A stretch of 41,092 bases of DNA. Source: JBAYGJ01 sp041666685. Lineage in GTDB: Bacteria > Patescibacteriota > Patescibacteriia > UBA10025 > JAHIVO01. Each line of letters opens with the position of its first letter. The stretch's first letter is position 1. The notes beneath the pieces are model-generated. The model was not told the DNA's origin. It did no database searches and saw only the letters and a program-made list of their open reading frames with translations. This document shows positions 16,053 through 23,922 of this stretch, piece after piece. The stretch spans positions 1 through 41,092 of the forward strand of contig JBAYGJ010000005.1 of assembly GCA_041666685.1 (NCBI GenBank). Direction: 5' to 3'. A program made the position numbers and the translations under genes.

Positions 16053-16340
16053 TTAGGCGACAATATAGACGTAGCGGAGGATTCCAGCTCCACAATTCGT
16101 TACATTATGAATGGTATGCGGAGGATTGTAGGCGACATAACCCGCCCGTAGTTTCTTTTTATTGCCGTTGGCCAGCAGCAAGGCGGTGCCTTTCAGAATA
16201 ATAAGTATTTCCTCGTGTTTGCCGGTAGAATGTTCGCCTACGGATTCCCCGGGCTTTAGGACGCTTAAACCTGAGCGCATGCGCTTGGTCTGCGGCGGAG
16301 CATATAGCGTTCCGCGATGAGTTAGTTTTTTTATTTTCAT
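16053..16340 (-). CDS. Small cupin-domain protein
   Basis: 95-residue single cupin. Motif 1 is around GESVGEHSTGKHEEILIILKG with His/Glu metal-ligand positions, and motif 2 is YNPPHTIHNV. The fold would bind a metal and a small ligand; the function is unknown. Its ATG overlaps the acyltransferase stop by 4 bases (ATGA). Confidence 0.85.
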   Translation of the reverse strand: MKIKKLTHRGTLYAPPQTKRMRSGLSVLKPGESVGEHSTGKHEEILIILKGTALLLANGNKKKLRAGYVAYNPPHTIHNVTNCGAGILRYVYIVA

Positions 16341-16927
16341 GATGCGCGGCTTAGTTGTTTAATATGCTGGAGCAATTCATTGGCTCGCTGCTGGTAAAAT
16401 TCGCGTGGGTAGTGCTGGTCAGACAATAATGGGCTGATTGGCGTGCCAATAATCATGTCAACATTTTTTGTTTTCCATGGCCGTAGTGGCCAGAATGTTA
16501 CTGGCCAAATGGCATCCGAACCGGTGATATGCACCGGTATGATTGGAACTTGGGCCTGCTGGCTAATGACATATGCCCCGGTATGGATGCGATCCGTCCG
16601 ATGATTGGGGTGGATGTCGCCCTCAGGGAAAATGCCGACACTGTACCCCTGACGCAGCCTTTCGACAGCCTGGCTGATCGTATGGTGATTGTCGGGAATG
16701 GCCTGGCCAATATGGAAATCAATGAGCCGGTGCAGCCAGTCGTTCAGCAGCCGGGATTGGGCGATATACGTTATTGGCCTCCGGAATGCCAGGATAAGCA
16801 TGATTGTGTCCAGTGAGCTCAAGTGATTTGATGTAATTAAACATGGGCCATCAGGGATATTGTCTAGGCCTTGGATATTTCTGAAATAAATAGAAAAGGG
16901 TTTTAGCAGTTTCCAATTGATGCGCAT
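16337..16927 (-). CDS. PlsC-like 1-acyl-glycerol-phosphate acyltransferase
   Basis: 196 residues. Motif I NHLSSLD (HX4D), motif III FPEGDIHPN, and motif IV VPIIPVHITG. This is closer to canonical PlsC than the paralogue at 8752-9384, since FPEG is intact. It acylates lysophosphatidate or a related lysolipid at the membrane. ATGA overlap with the cupin gene. Confidence 0.9.
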   Translation of the reverse strand: MRINWKLLKPFSIYFRNIQGLDNIPDGPCLITSNHLSSLDTIMLILAFRRPITYIAQSRLLNDWLHRLIDFHIGQAIPDNHHTISQAVERLRQGYSVGIFPEGDIHPNHRTDRIHTGAYVISQQAQVPIIPVHITGSDAIWPVTFWPLRPWKTKNVDMIIGTPISPLLSDQHYPREFYQQRANELLQHIKQLSRAS

Positions 16928-16958
16928 ATCCGTGCAAGAGCGGTTATAATGTTAGGAC

Positions 16959-17459
16959 TTACCATTTTTCCTGGTGGATGCGTGATTGCTCAAAATCGGT
17001 ATCAGCATGCGGCTCAATTGATTCGGCCGGAAAACCGACGGCGATAGCATTGATGACGACGTATTCGCTCGGAATGCCGGTTATTTTTTTTACTTCGTCT
17101 GCAACTGCAAGTCTGAAATTTTTCCAGACGGAACCGAGCCCCAGTTCCGTGGCCTGTAATAAAATATTTTCTGAAGCCAGGGACAGGTCCTGTACTGGCT
17201 GTTTTGTTTGCTCGGGGTCGGTTGTTGGAATGATCAGAGTAGGCGCCTCCAGAATGAAGCCCTGTTTATTTACGGTGGCCTGGTATATGAGTTTTTTCGT
17301 TTCCTGATCTGTAACAATGATATAATGCATGGCTTTATTGCCACGAGAGGCGGGGGCGAATTGCGCTGCCTTCAGCACCTCCTGAATTATATCAGTAGGT
17401 ATGGGACTCTGTTTGAATTGACGTATACTGCGCCGTTTTTGGATGGCTTGTATGATCAT
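16959..17459 (-). CDS. Nitroreductase-family FMN oxidoreductase
   Basis: 166 residues. RRSIRQF near the N-terminus, APASRGNKAMHYIIV, the central LASENILLQATELGLGSVW and the closing VINAIAVGFPAE match nitroreductase/NADH-dehydrogenase-like flavoproteins, which bind FMN at a dimer interface and reduce nitro compounds or quinones with NAD(P)H. The ATG overlaps the HAD gene stop (ATGA). A TATACT box ends exactly six bases before the ATG (17466-17471), which could give a leaderless message besides the operon transcript. Confidence 0.92.
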   Translation of the reverse strand: MIIQAIQKRRSIRQFKQSPIPTDIIQEVLKAAQFAPASRGNKAMHYIIVTDQETKKLIYQATVNKQGFILEAPTLIIPTTDPEQTKQPVQDLSLASENILLQATELGLGSVWKNFRLAVADEVKKITGIPSEYVVINAIAVGFPAESIEPHADTDFEQSRIHQEKW

Positions 17460-18112
17460 GGTTTAAGTATATCTGATAGTCTGGTATCGGAGAAACCGCC
17501 AACAATTAATGTGGCTTCGGCTAGGAATTTTTTATCAAAAGTCGTAGTCAGTCCGATCGAACGCATGCCTGCCCGGCGAGCCGCTTCGATGCCGTTTGGC
17601 GCATCCTCAAACACGAGGCAATTACCCGGTTCAACGTTTAATTGTTTGGCAGCGTACAAAAAAATGTCCGGGTCAGGCTTGGAACGCGTTCCGGCCGTAT
17701 ATATATCGTACACGTGGCCATGGAACAGTTTGCGTAAACCGAGGTGATTTTCAGCTAATTCGAGGTATTCTGGTTTGAGTGAAGTTGCAACTGCGGCCGG
17801 CATGTCGTTGTGCTGGGAAAAGAAATCCTCAAAACCATTAATAAATGATATTTTTTTCCGGAACAGCCTCTCGACGATTTCAATCCGTTCTTGCATTAGA
17901 AGCTGTTCATCTCCCGGTATATGGAAAAATTCCTTCATGATACGTGTCCCTTCAAGGATGGAGCTGCCGACCATTTTAATCCCAAGTTCGTTTGGGAAAG
18001 GCTGGCCACGCCGACGGCAAAATTCCTCGTCCGCCGGTATCCATACGGTATGCATGGTATCTATGACCACGCCTTCCGCGTCAAAGATGAGGGCTTTGAT
18101 GGGTTCTTCCAT
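17456..18112 (-). CDS. HAD-superfamily hydrolase (beta-phosphoglucomutase/phosphatase-like)
   Basis: 218 residues from the ATG at 18112 (a GTG at 18118 is in frame). Motif I reads FDAEGVVIDT: nucleophile D11 is present but the usual second Asp is Glu (E13). Motif II is in AVATSL, motif III is K in SKPDPDIFLYAAKQL, and motif IV is VFEDAPNGIEAARRAGM. Family members dephosphorylate or isomerise sugar phosphates. The Asp-to-Glu change at the acid/base position could slow or alter catalysis. Confidence 0.88.
   Translation of the reverse strand: MEEPIKALIFDAEGVVIDTMHTVWIPADEEFCRRRGQPFPNELGIKMVGSSILEGTRIMKEFFHIPGDEQLLMQERIEIVERLFRKKISFINGFEDFFSQHNDMPAAVATSLKPEYLELAENHLGLRKLFHGHVYDIYTAGTRSKPDPDIFLYAAKQLNVEPGNCLVFEDAPNGIEAARRAGMRSIGLTTTFDKKFLAEATLIVGGFSDTRLSDILKP
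17466..17471 (-). promoter_or_regulatory. -10 box at leaderless position before the nitroreductase gene
   Basis: TATACT on the minus strand, six bases before the nitroreductase ATG (17459), inside the end of the HAD gene. The predicted start point coincides with the A of the ATG. No clear -35. The exact spacing is the same as at panD, 22720, 23843 and 39301. Confidence 0.45.
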
Positions 18113-18134
18113 GGGCACTGTATTTCTTATCCTG

Positions 18135-18524
18135 TTAGCGGACGATAAAATCTAATATGACGCCGGTAATCAGAGCCAGCCCTGATATGATGAATATGAA
18201 AATATAGTTCCATCTTTCCTTTGAAGATTGGAGAGTTCCGAATATATATTTCATGGCTTGCCGGTCTTCGTTCGGGAGAGGTAGGGAGTCCGTCTTTTTC
18301 ATCAACTCATAGTCTCGAATGATCCGGGACCGTTTTTCGGAAATTTGGAAACGGTGGATGAAGTAGGCGACAAACCCGATAGTGCCTACGTACCAGGCGA
18401 CCTGTGCCCAGGCGGAATTGATGTAATTGAGCACGACGATGATCCGGTAGGCGAACGTGGCAATAATTCCGGCCCAGAAAAAAAACAACCGGACGTTTTT
18501 TGAATGTGTAGTAAGTTGTTCCAT
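18135..18524 (-). CDS. Membrane protein with three TM helices, unknown function
   Basis: 129 residues. TM helices at about 12-32, 38-56 and 106-127. Between them is a charged cytoplasmic loop (FQISEKRSRIIRDYELMKK) with KYIFGTLQSSKERWNY before the last helix. No family recognised with confidence. It lies 4 bases from a half-ferritin-like gene and 22 bases from the HAD gene, so it belongs to the same transcript. Confidence 0.65.
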   Translation of the reverse strand: MEQLTTHSKNVRLFFFWAGIIATFAYRIIVVLNYINSAWAQVAWYVGTIGFVAYFIHRFQISEKRSRIIRDYELMKKTDSLPLPNEDRQAMKYIFGTLQSSKERWNYIFIFIISGLALITGVILDFIVR

Positions 18525-18528
18525 GGCG

Positions 18529-18732
18529 TTATTCGGGGGCTTCCAATAAGTCTACCATCTCCTGGGCGATGCGGGCGTGGTGCTGTTCGTCCGTGATGAT
18601 GCCCTGGAGGACGGCCCGGTCTTTTTCGTCGGTGATATACGGCAGAAGAGTTTTATAAATCTGTTCAGCTTTGATCTCCATAAATTTGATTTCTATGCAG
18701 TCATTGACCAGTTTTTCTATTGAATCCTGCAT
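18529..18732 (-). CDS. Two-helix ferritin-like protein (67 residues)
   Basis: Two amphipathic helices: the first with EIKFMEIKAEQIYKTLL, the second with TDEQHHARIAQEM. This is the E...ExxH arrangement of one half of a ferritin/rubrerythrin di-iron bundle. At 67 residues it can form only one helical hairpin, as encapsulated ferritins do before dimerising. It is four bases downstream of another two-helix ORF (18737-18946) and near rubrerythrin, suggesting iron or peroxide handling. Function is inferred from pattern only. Confidence 0.6.
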   Translation of the reverse strand: MQDSIEKLVNDCIEIKFMEIKAEQIYKTLLPYITDEKDRAVLQGIITDEQHHARIAQEMVDLLEAPE

Positions 18733-18736
18733 AGGG

Positions 18737-18946
18737 CTAGTATTTTAATGCTAATTCGGACAAAAGCTGCTTGTGCCGCTCTGAATCACGGACCAGGATG
18801 GTCAGCATCTGTACGATTCTTTTCTTTTTTTCTTCTGATAATCCTTTGAATGTCTCGGTCTTGGTAATTTCATCAGCAATGACACTGATGACGTTTTCCT
18901 CAAAATTAATCCCCGCGCCAATCTGATTTTTCAGGTTATTTTTCAT
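18737..18946 (-). CDS. Second two-helix protein, degenerate ferritin-like pattern
   Basis: 69 residues: helix 1 with NVISVIADEITKTETF, a short Lys-rich turn, and helix 2 with LTILVRDSERHKQLLSEL. It resembles the neighbour at 18529-18732, but where that has DEQHH this has DSERH, so the Glu of ExxH is missing and only Asp/His remain. It overlaps the nucleotidase gene stop by 11 bases. It could pair with the neighbour as a heterodimer; this is inference. Confidence 0.55.
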   Translation of the reverse strand: MKNNLKNQIGAGINFEENVISVIADEITKTETFKGLSEEKKKRIVQMLTILVRDSERHKQLLSELALKY

Positions 18947-19799
18947 GATGGTATTGTAGCATGTCGCCCAGCAGTTTGTTAATGTAATTCATTGGTCCGT
19001 CATTAGTTATAATGACGTCGAAATTTTCGCGGTACGAGGGGAGCTGTTTTTCTTTGTTGTCGTTGAGGAACCCGACGGAAATCAGGTTATCGTAGTCAAA
19101 TCCCTGGACCATCCCGAGATCGTCGATAAAATCGCCTAACAGTAGGACATTTTTTCTGTTTTTTACTTCTTTGTAGACCGGAAAATTCTGAATTGCTGTC
19201 TCGTCTTTGTTCAGCGAATGGATGATCGGGTCCCGTACTCCGATCGCCTTGCCGTCATTGTCCCAGATGAAGTTGTTACCGATAATATGAACGTTTGGGA
19301 GCAGAACCCCATTTTTTTCCAGGAACATCCCGATGGCCTCAGCCCCGATGCCGGTCGCCGACATGATGACCAGGGGGATGTCGTGCTGATTGAGTGTTTT
19401 AAAAAAATCGGAGGTACCGGCTCGCAGCCGGGCTTTTGTGAGCTCAATAACTTTCGCGAGATGCTGACGCGTCAATCCGGAATCGATCATCAGGGCATAA
19501 ATTTTTGTCCACCACTCATGCATAGCCTGTTTTTTCTCGAGCAAGGGCGTGGCCGGATCAGTTTCAATCGGATAATACAGTCCAGCCAGGGCTCGGGCTT
19601 TTTCATTGTAATCGGGTGTAAGCAAGGAGTGGTCTCGCAAGGTGACGGTGAGTGACTGGACTATTTTGCCATTCACAAATGCCTTGATCAGTGTCTGGTC
19701 AAAATCGGAGAGGATATGAAGTAATTGAGGGCCGTCTTGTCTGATGGCTTGAATTTTTCTATCCAGATTTTTTTGGTTTGGGATAACGACGTTTGTCAT
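18936..19799 (-). CDS. Pyrimidine 5'-nucleotidase, UMPH-1 (NT5C3) type
   Basis: 287 residues. HAD motif I is SDFDQTLI (D32, D34), followed by a long helical cap with YYPIETDP and HEWWTKIYALMIDSGL, then VIMSATGIGAEAIGMFL (motif II Ser), HIIGNNFIWD and LLLGDFIDDLGM (motif IV). This order is that of UMPH-1/cytosolic 5'-nucleotidase III, best known in animals and plants, which dephosphorylates pyrimidine or m7G monophosphates. It is upstream of the two ferritin-like ORFs. Confidence 0.82.
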   Translation of the reverse strand: MTNVVIPNQKNLDRKIQAIRQDGPQLLHILSDFDQTLIKAFVNGKIVQSLTVTLRDHSLLTPDYNEKARALAGLYYPIETDPATPLLEKKQAMHEWWTKIYALMIDSGLTRQHLAKVIELTKARLRAGTSDFFKTLNQHDIPLVIMSATGIGAEAIGMFLEKNGVLLPNVHIIGNNFIWDNDGKAIGVRDPIIHSLNKDETAIQNFPVYKEVKNRKNVLLLGDFIDDLGMVQGFDYDNLISVGFLNDNKEKQLPSYRENFDVIITNDGPMNYINKLLGDMLQYHHEK

Positions 19800-19857
19800 G
19801 TGGGGGGAATTTCAAAATTTCTGATTAGAGATCTGAGTTTTTGGACCTTGTATTGCT

Positions 19858-20415
19858 TTATCTGACCACGCCAAGTCCCCGGTACCAGCCTTGGGTCTTC
19901 TTGCAGAGCGGGCATTTGACCGGCGGGAATTTTGCCTTATGGATGTAGCCGCAATTCTCGCATTTCCATTCTATCTCGCCATCGCTGGTGTAGAGTGTGC
20001 CATTGGCCAGCCGATCATACAGGATGCGGTAGCGTTCCGCATGTTTCACTTCAACCATCGCAATCCGCTTGAACAGTTCCGCGATTGCACGCTCACCTTC
20101 TTCTTCAGCGATTTTTTGGAATTCAGGGTACATAGTGCCGAATTCATATTCTTCACCCTCGGCCGCGTGCTTCAGATTGGTCAGCGTGTCGGCCACCGGG
20201 TGGATATCGTAGGTGTTTGTCATTTCCACCTTTTCCTTGATGTATTCCAGTTCTTCTTCGGCGTGAGCCCGTTCATTGTCTGCAGTTTCTTCGAAAACGC
20301 GGGCGATCCATTCGTGCCCCTCTTTGCGGGCCTGTTTGGCGAAAAAGGTATATTTATTCCTTGCCATCGATTCGCCGGCAATGGCTTTCAGGAGATTCGC
20401 GTAAGTTTTTTTCAT
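19858..20415 (-). CDS. Rubrerythrin
   Basis: 185 residues. The N-terminal four-helix ferritin-like domain has GESMARNKYTFFAKQARKEG, EETADNERAHAEE, EEGERAIAELF and MVEVKHAERY, supplying the di-iron Glu/His ligands. The C-terminal rubredoxin-like domain (about 152-180) has CENCG and CPLC binding one Fe. It reduces hydrogen peroxide to water and protects anaerobes or microaerophiles. Two short ferritin-like ORFs lie 1 kb downstream. Confidence 0.96.
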   Translation of the reverse strand: MKKTYANLLKAIAGESMARNKYTFFAKQARKEGHEWIARVFEETADNERAHAEEELEYIKEKVEMTNTYDIHPVADTLTNLKHAAEGEEYEFGTMYPEFQKIAEEEGERAIAELFKRIAMVEVKHAERYRILYDRLANGTLYTSDGEIEWKCENCGYIHKAKFPPVKCPLCKKTQGWYRGLGVVR

Positions 20416-20439
20416 GTATTTGAAATTTATTAGTTAATA

Positions 20440-20736
20440 TTAATTTACAATTATCTGCGATGCAATATGAATATATATTAGAATGTTTAACAATAATATC
20501 ATAGCATAGAATAATTTATTTTTCTTTGTACTTAATATAATTAATAGAATAACAATAAGGGTTGAAAAAGATAGGGTAATTATTGTAATAAAAAAAGCCA
20601 AGCCAACTAAATCAGAATAGTCTGAAATTAATTTATCAAGCATTATGATCAGAAAATAAGCAATTACCGGGAGGCAAACAATCCATTTATAGGTGAGAGT
20701 ATTGTATTTATTAATATTTGCAATATTTTCATTCAT
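20440..20736 (-). CDS. AT-rich orphan membrane protein
   Basis: 98 residues from the ATG at 20736 (a TTG at 20760 would overlap the previous gene). Three TM helices fill almost the whole protein. Base composition is much more A+T-rich than its neighbours, with long AAT/ATA/ATT codon runs, a sign of recent gain or relaxed selection. No family recognised. It sits between an anchored extracytoplasmic protein and rubrerythrin with short gaps. Confidence 0.55.
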   Translation of the reverse strand: MNENIANINKYNTLTYKWIVCLPVIAYFLIIMLDKLISDYSDLVGLAFFITIITLSFSTLIVILLIILSTKKNKLFYAMILLLNILIYIHIASQIIVN

Positions 20737-20743
20737 ACCTAGT

Positions 20744-21376
20744 CTATTTTTTATAAACAATATAATTATTCAAATCATGGAAACGGTTTGTTGACGAATT
20801 TCCCTGGGTGGCATCATATCCAGCCGGGTAAGGCGACTGGAAGCCATGCCCAAATTTCAGGGTGCTATTGGATATCTGATAGATGTCGTATAGCGTGGAC
20901 CCCAAATCCCGGTCTGTGAGATTTATCTGGCCGGGCTGCGGCATGGTATAGGAATAGTTATTAACCAGCGTATCGCCGACCGTACAGTTGTGGTCGCTGC
21001 CTGACCAGCGGGTATGGACAGCCGTACCGTCTGCACTGATGACAAAGCGGTGTTTTTCTGACCAGGGGCTGTTTTGGTCAGGTACCAGGCAATCAGATGT
21101 CCAGGTGCCGGCGATCGAAGCATTTGAAACACGATTTGTATTATTGTTGTCATTGGAGGCCATTGATGTGTTAGTGGCCTGGTTATTCGTATTGCCTGAA
21201 AATCGTTCTTCTGCGTTGGCAATGGCATTTTCAAGTTCAGGGCTGTCGGTATTATTATTTGACATAAAACTGCTCATGAAAAAAAGCCCGCCGGAAAATA
21301 CGAATAACAATATGATGACTACGATAAACCAGAAAACGGCTTTTGATTTTTTTGGTTGGGGGATTTCCTGGGCCAT
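20744..21376 (-). CDS. Single-TM anchored extracytoplasmic protein, unknown function
   Basis: 210 residues from the ATG at 21376; a start at 21421 would lie inside the preceding gene. A basic N-terminus, one TM helix at about 15-38, then a long Asn/Thr/Ser-rich linker and a compact C-terminal domain. That domain has IAGTWTSDCLV, FVISADGTAVHTRWSG and a YQISNSTLKFG stretch, like lipocalin/META-type beta domains that bind small hydrophobic molecules. Two Cys (in SDCLV and HNCTV) could form a disulfide. Function unknown. Confidence 0.65.
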   Translation of the reverse strand: MAQEIPQPKKSKAVFWFIVVIILLFVFSGGLFFMSSFMSNNNTDSPELENAIANAEERFSGNTNNQATNTSMASNDNNNTNRVSNASIAGTWTSDCLVPDQNSPWSEKHRFVISADGTAVHTRWSGSDHNCTVGDTLVNNYSYTMPQPGQINLTDRDLGSTLYDIYQISNSTLKFGHGFQSPYPAGYDATQGNSSTNRFHDLNNYIVYKK

Positions 21377-21387
21377 TTTTTTTCTCG

Positions 21388-21798
21388 TTATTTGGTAAAG
21401 TATTTTTTCATCGGTTCCCAATAAAAATCATTCCAGCCTTTGGCCACCGATTTTGCCAGGGAAATAGGGACGCCCGTCTGGGTAAAAAGGAGTTTAGTGC
21501 CGCCCGGAGCCGGCAGGAGGTGTACGGTCAGCGTGGAGAAGTGCCCCTCGGGCCAGTCTTCGCCCCGCCACGTCTGGATGATCTTTTTGTTCGGGTTCAG
21601 CTCGATATTCCTGCCCGTCGCCCAGCCGCCAAACATAGTGAATTCACCGCCCACCGAGGGGCTGATTTTCGCTTCACTGCCCGTGAGTGCCGAATGCTTG
21701 GCGCTATCCATCCACAGTTCGTATACCTGGCTGGGTGTACCGTGTATGAGTCCACCCTGTTTGATCGAAATAGTGCTTGATTGTTTATCATGTGCCAT
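21388..21798 (-). CDS. SRPBCC/AHSA1-like domain protein
   Basis: 136 residues. The START-like fold pattern ISIKQGGLIHGTPSQVYELW, SVGGEFTMFGGW, KKIIQTWRGEDW and the C-terminal GWNDFYWEPMKKYF match the AHSA1 (activator of Hsp90 ATPase C-terminal domain) branch, which binds hydrophobic ligands or clients. Complete and single-domain. Ligand unknown. Confidence 0.88.
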   Translation of the reverse strand: MAHDKQSSTISIKQGGLIHGTPSQVYELWMDSAKHSALTGSEAKISPSVGGEFTMFGGWATGRNIELNPNKKIIQTWRGEDWPEGHFSTLTVHLLPAPGGTKLLFTQTGVPISLAKSVAKGWNDFYWEPMKKYFTK

Positions 21799-21818
21799 AA
21801 AGTTTGTGGTGGTGGAAA

Positions 21819-22211
21819 TTATTTTTTCAGCAAGTCCCTAATTTCCGTCAACAGTTTTTCCTGAGTTGACGGTTCTGGTTCTTTTTCTTTGGCCGGCTCC
21901 CGCTTGAGCGAATTGAGTATTTTTACCATCAGGAAAATAACCGCTGCAATTAGCAAAAAATCGATTACTGCTTGGATAAAGGCGCCGTAGTTGAGTGTGG
22001 CAGCCGCCGTGCCGTCCGAGGCCCGCTTGAGGACGGCTTTTAGACTGGCAAAATTGACGCCGCCGAGCAACATGCCGATAAACGGCATCAGGACGTCATT
22101 CACAAATGAGGTGATAATTTTCCCGAATGCTCCGCCGATGATGACCGCCACAGCCAAATCCATGACATTGCCCTTGATCGCGAATTCTCTGAATTCTTTG
22201 ATGATTTTCAT
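21819..22211 (-). CDS. mscL: Large-conductance mechanosensitive channel
   Basis: 130 residues. Amphipathic N-terminal helix with EFREFAIKGNVMDLAVAVIIGGAFG (TM1, shown in part here), a periplasmic loop, TM2 around IDFLLIAAVIFLMVKILN, and a charged cytoplasmic C-terminal helix. MscL pentamers open under extreme membrane tension to release solutes on osmotic downshock. Confidence 0.96.
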   Translation of the reverse strand: MKIIKEFREFAIKGNVMDLAVAVIIGGAFGKIITSFVNDVLMPFIGMLLGGVNFASLKAVLKRASDGTAAATLNYGAFIQAVIDFLLIAAVIFLMVKILNSLKREPAKEKEPEPSTQEKLLTEIRDLLKK

Positions 22212-22228
22212 ATGGTTTGGTTAGTACG

Positions 22229-22720
22229 CTAATTTGTAATAAGTTTTTTCGCCTGGATATCCCAATCAAAGATTGGCAGTTTTATTTTATTTTTTTTCAA
22301 AGCTTTCTTGAGTTCCTTAAAAAAGACGCCGTCGCCCCTGACGCTGACGCTTTTACCCGCCTTGGACAGGACATGTGTCCGTTTTGCCCCACAGGTCGGG
22401 GATCCTTCCACTCCGAAAATGCCACAGACTTTGAATCCGGCCTGTCGATACATTTTTGTTAGTCGAATGACATCATTAATCACTTTTCGGCACGCCAGAC
22501 GGGCCGTTTTGCCTTCATAGTGCTCCCGAGTGGCGGGCGGTCTGTTTACCGGCTCAAATCTCAATTGCGGACAGTCCAGGGCAATAATGCCGTAGTCTCT
22601 GGCATGGCAATAATCGACAAATTCCTTGACCAAGCCCGGGCATTTTGCCACGCTTTGCGCGCGGGCATTTTGGTTGAGTAGGCAGTGGCACGCAAAAACC
22701 ACTTTTTTTGAACGTTTCAT
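22229..22720 (-). CDS. DUF523/TudS-related cysteine-rich protein
   Basis: 163 residues. CHCLLNQNARAQ near the N-terminus, LDCPQLRFEP in the middle and EGSPTCGAKRTHV in the second half supply the conserved cysteines of the DUF523 superfamily. Its best-known member, TudS, uses a [4Fe-4S] cluster to remove sulfur from thiouracil. The N-terminal Cys spacing (CxCLLN) fits the COG5418 branch rather than TudS itself. A perfect TATAAT box ends exactly six bases before the ATG, predicting a leaderless message. Confidence 0.78.
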   Translation of the reverse strand: MKRSKKVVFACHCLLNQNARAQSVAKCPGLVKEFVDYCHARDYGIIALDCPQLRFEPVNRPPATREHYEGKTARLACRKVINDVIRLTKMYRQAGFKVCGIFGVEGSPTCGAKRTHVLSKAGKSVSVRGDGVFFKELKKALKKNKIKLPIFDWDIQAKKLITN

Positions 22721-22726
22721 AAAAAG

Positions 22727-22732
22727 ATTATA
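22727..22732 (-). promoter_or_regulatory. Consensus TATAAT at leaderless position before the DUF523 gene
   Basis: TATAAT on the minus strand overlaps the TAA stop of the GNAT gene and ends six bases before the ATG at 22720. No convincing -35 is seen. Confidence 0.45.
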
Positions 22733-23843
22733 TTTTTATATCATACATCCGGTACGTCTTATATATTTTTGCACCGAGTTTTTCCAGCACGCGACGCATG
22801 GGAGCGTTTGATTCGTTGATGAGGGACCCTTCGGCGTAGAGGTAGCCTTTTTTGTGCCCTTCCTCATATGTTTTTTTATAGAATACCTTGTCGTAGTCAT
22901 TGTGCCGGAATGGTTTCAACACCCCCATCACCAGTACCCGGATGCCATTGATATGCTTTTTTTTCAGAAGCATTTTTATGAGCCCAAACGGGAACAGCTT
23001 GCCATTGGCCACTTTGAGTGCCTGGTTCGCGTCTGGGATGGAGAGCGAGAATCCGATCGGCTGCCCGTTTACCTCGCCGATATATGCGATGTCCTCATCC
23101 AGGATCGTTTTTAGTTCGCGGGCGAGCGCCATGATTTCTCTGTCCGTAAACGGCACGGCTCCCCAGTTTTCATCCCAAGCCTGGTTATAGATGGTGTTCA
23201 CGATTTTCGCTTCCTGTTCCAATTCGCTTTTCCGCATTTTCCTGACTTTGAATTCCGGATGGTTTTTTTCGGCTGCGTCCGCTTTGGCGATAATGTCTGC
23301 CGGCAAACCGGTTTCCGTATACATCTGGTATGCGTACATTTCCTGGGAAGTTTCGAATCCGTAGTTCAGCAGCAGGCGTTCGTAATACCAGGGGTTGTAG
23401 GTCATCATGATGACCGGCGGCGAATCGAACCCTTTGACCAGCAGTGAGTATTCGCCGTTGATGGAAAAATTTGCCGGCCCGCGAATTTTACCATAGCCAA
23501 GTTTTTTCAGCCATCCTTTGCCATAATCAAACAGCGCTTTCGTGACCTCGCCGTCATCAATGCTCTCGAAAAATCCGAAAAATCCGGTTTGCTCTTTGTA
23601 TTTTTTTACATGAAGCGTGTTTTCGTGCACCGAAAGCCGGCCAGCGGGTTCACCATCCCGGTATGCCATCAATAGCAGAACTTTGGAATGGTGGTAGTAG
23701 GGATTTTTCTCCGGGTTAAAAAAATTACACTGGTCCTTGATCAGTGGTGGTACCCAATTCCGGTCATTTTTATATATGCGCCAAGGGAACAGCACGAATT
23801 GCTTGATATCGGATGAAGTTTTGACTTCTTTGATGGTAATCAT
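22728..23843 (-). CDS. Large GNAT-fold protein of the YghO-like type
   Basis: 371 residues from the ATG at 23843, chosen because the promoter at 23850-23878 would start transcription exactly there; longer in-frame starts lie inside the promoter. Blocks FVLFPWRIYKNDRNWVPPL, AYRDGEPAGRLSV, RGPANFSINGEYSLL, YNPWYYERLLLNYGF and GVLKPFRHNDYDKVFY are those of the widely distributed YghO-like family of double GNAT-fold proteins. The C-terminus has the acetyl-CoA-binding-like part with EGSLINESNAPMRRVLEKLG. Substrate unknown. Confidence 0.8.
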   Translation of the reverse strand: MITIKEVKTSSDIKQFVLFPWRIYKNDRNWVPPLIKDQCNFFNPEKNPYYHHSKVLLLMAYRDGEPAGRLSVHENTLHVKKYKEQTGFFGFFESIDDGEVTKALFDYGKGWLKKLGYGKIRGPANFSINGEYSLLVKGFDSPPVIMMTYNPWYYERLLLNYGFETSQEMYAYQMYTETGLPADIIAKADAAEKNHPEFKVRKMRKSELEQEAKIVNTIYNQAWDENWGAVPFTDREIMALARELKTILDEDIAYIGEVNGQPIGFSLSIPDANQALKVANGKLFPFGLIKMLLKKKHINGIRVLVMGVLKPFRHNDYDKVFYKKTYEEGHKKGYLYAEGSLINESNAPMRRVLEKLGAKIYKTYRMYDIKI

Positions 23844-23849
23844 GGTGTA

Positions 23850-23878
23850 ATTGTACGCCATCCCCAACAATCAGGCAA
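23850..23878 (-). promoter_or_regulatory. Promoter of the YghO-like gene, leaderless position
   Basis: -35 TTGCCT (23873-23878) and -10 TACAAT (23850-23855), 17 bases apart on the minus strand. Six bases separate the -10 from the ATG at 23843, so the predicted start point is that ATG. The promoter is divergent from the plus-strand promoter at 23894-23922. Confidence 0.65.
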
Positions 23879-23893
23879 AACCGGTGTGCCAAC

Positions 23894-23922
23894 TTGAATT
23901 TTATCGGAAATTGTGCTAAAAT
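23894..23922 (+). promoter_or_regulatory. Promoter of the plus-strand membrane protein gene
   Basis: -35 TTGAAT (23894-23899), spacer of 17, and TGC-extended -10 TAAAAT (23917-23922). The predicted start is near 23929, giving a 28-base leader to the ATG at 23957. The leader has no Shine-Dalgarno motif. Confidence 0.7.
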
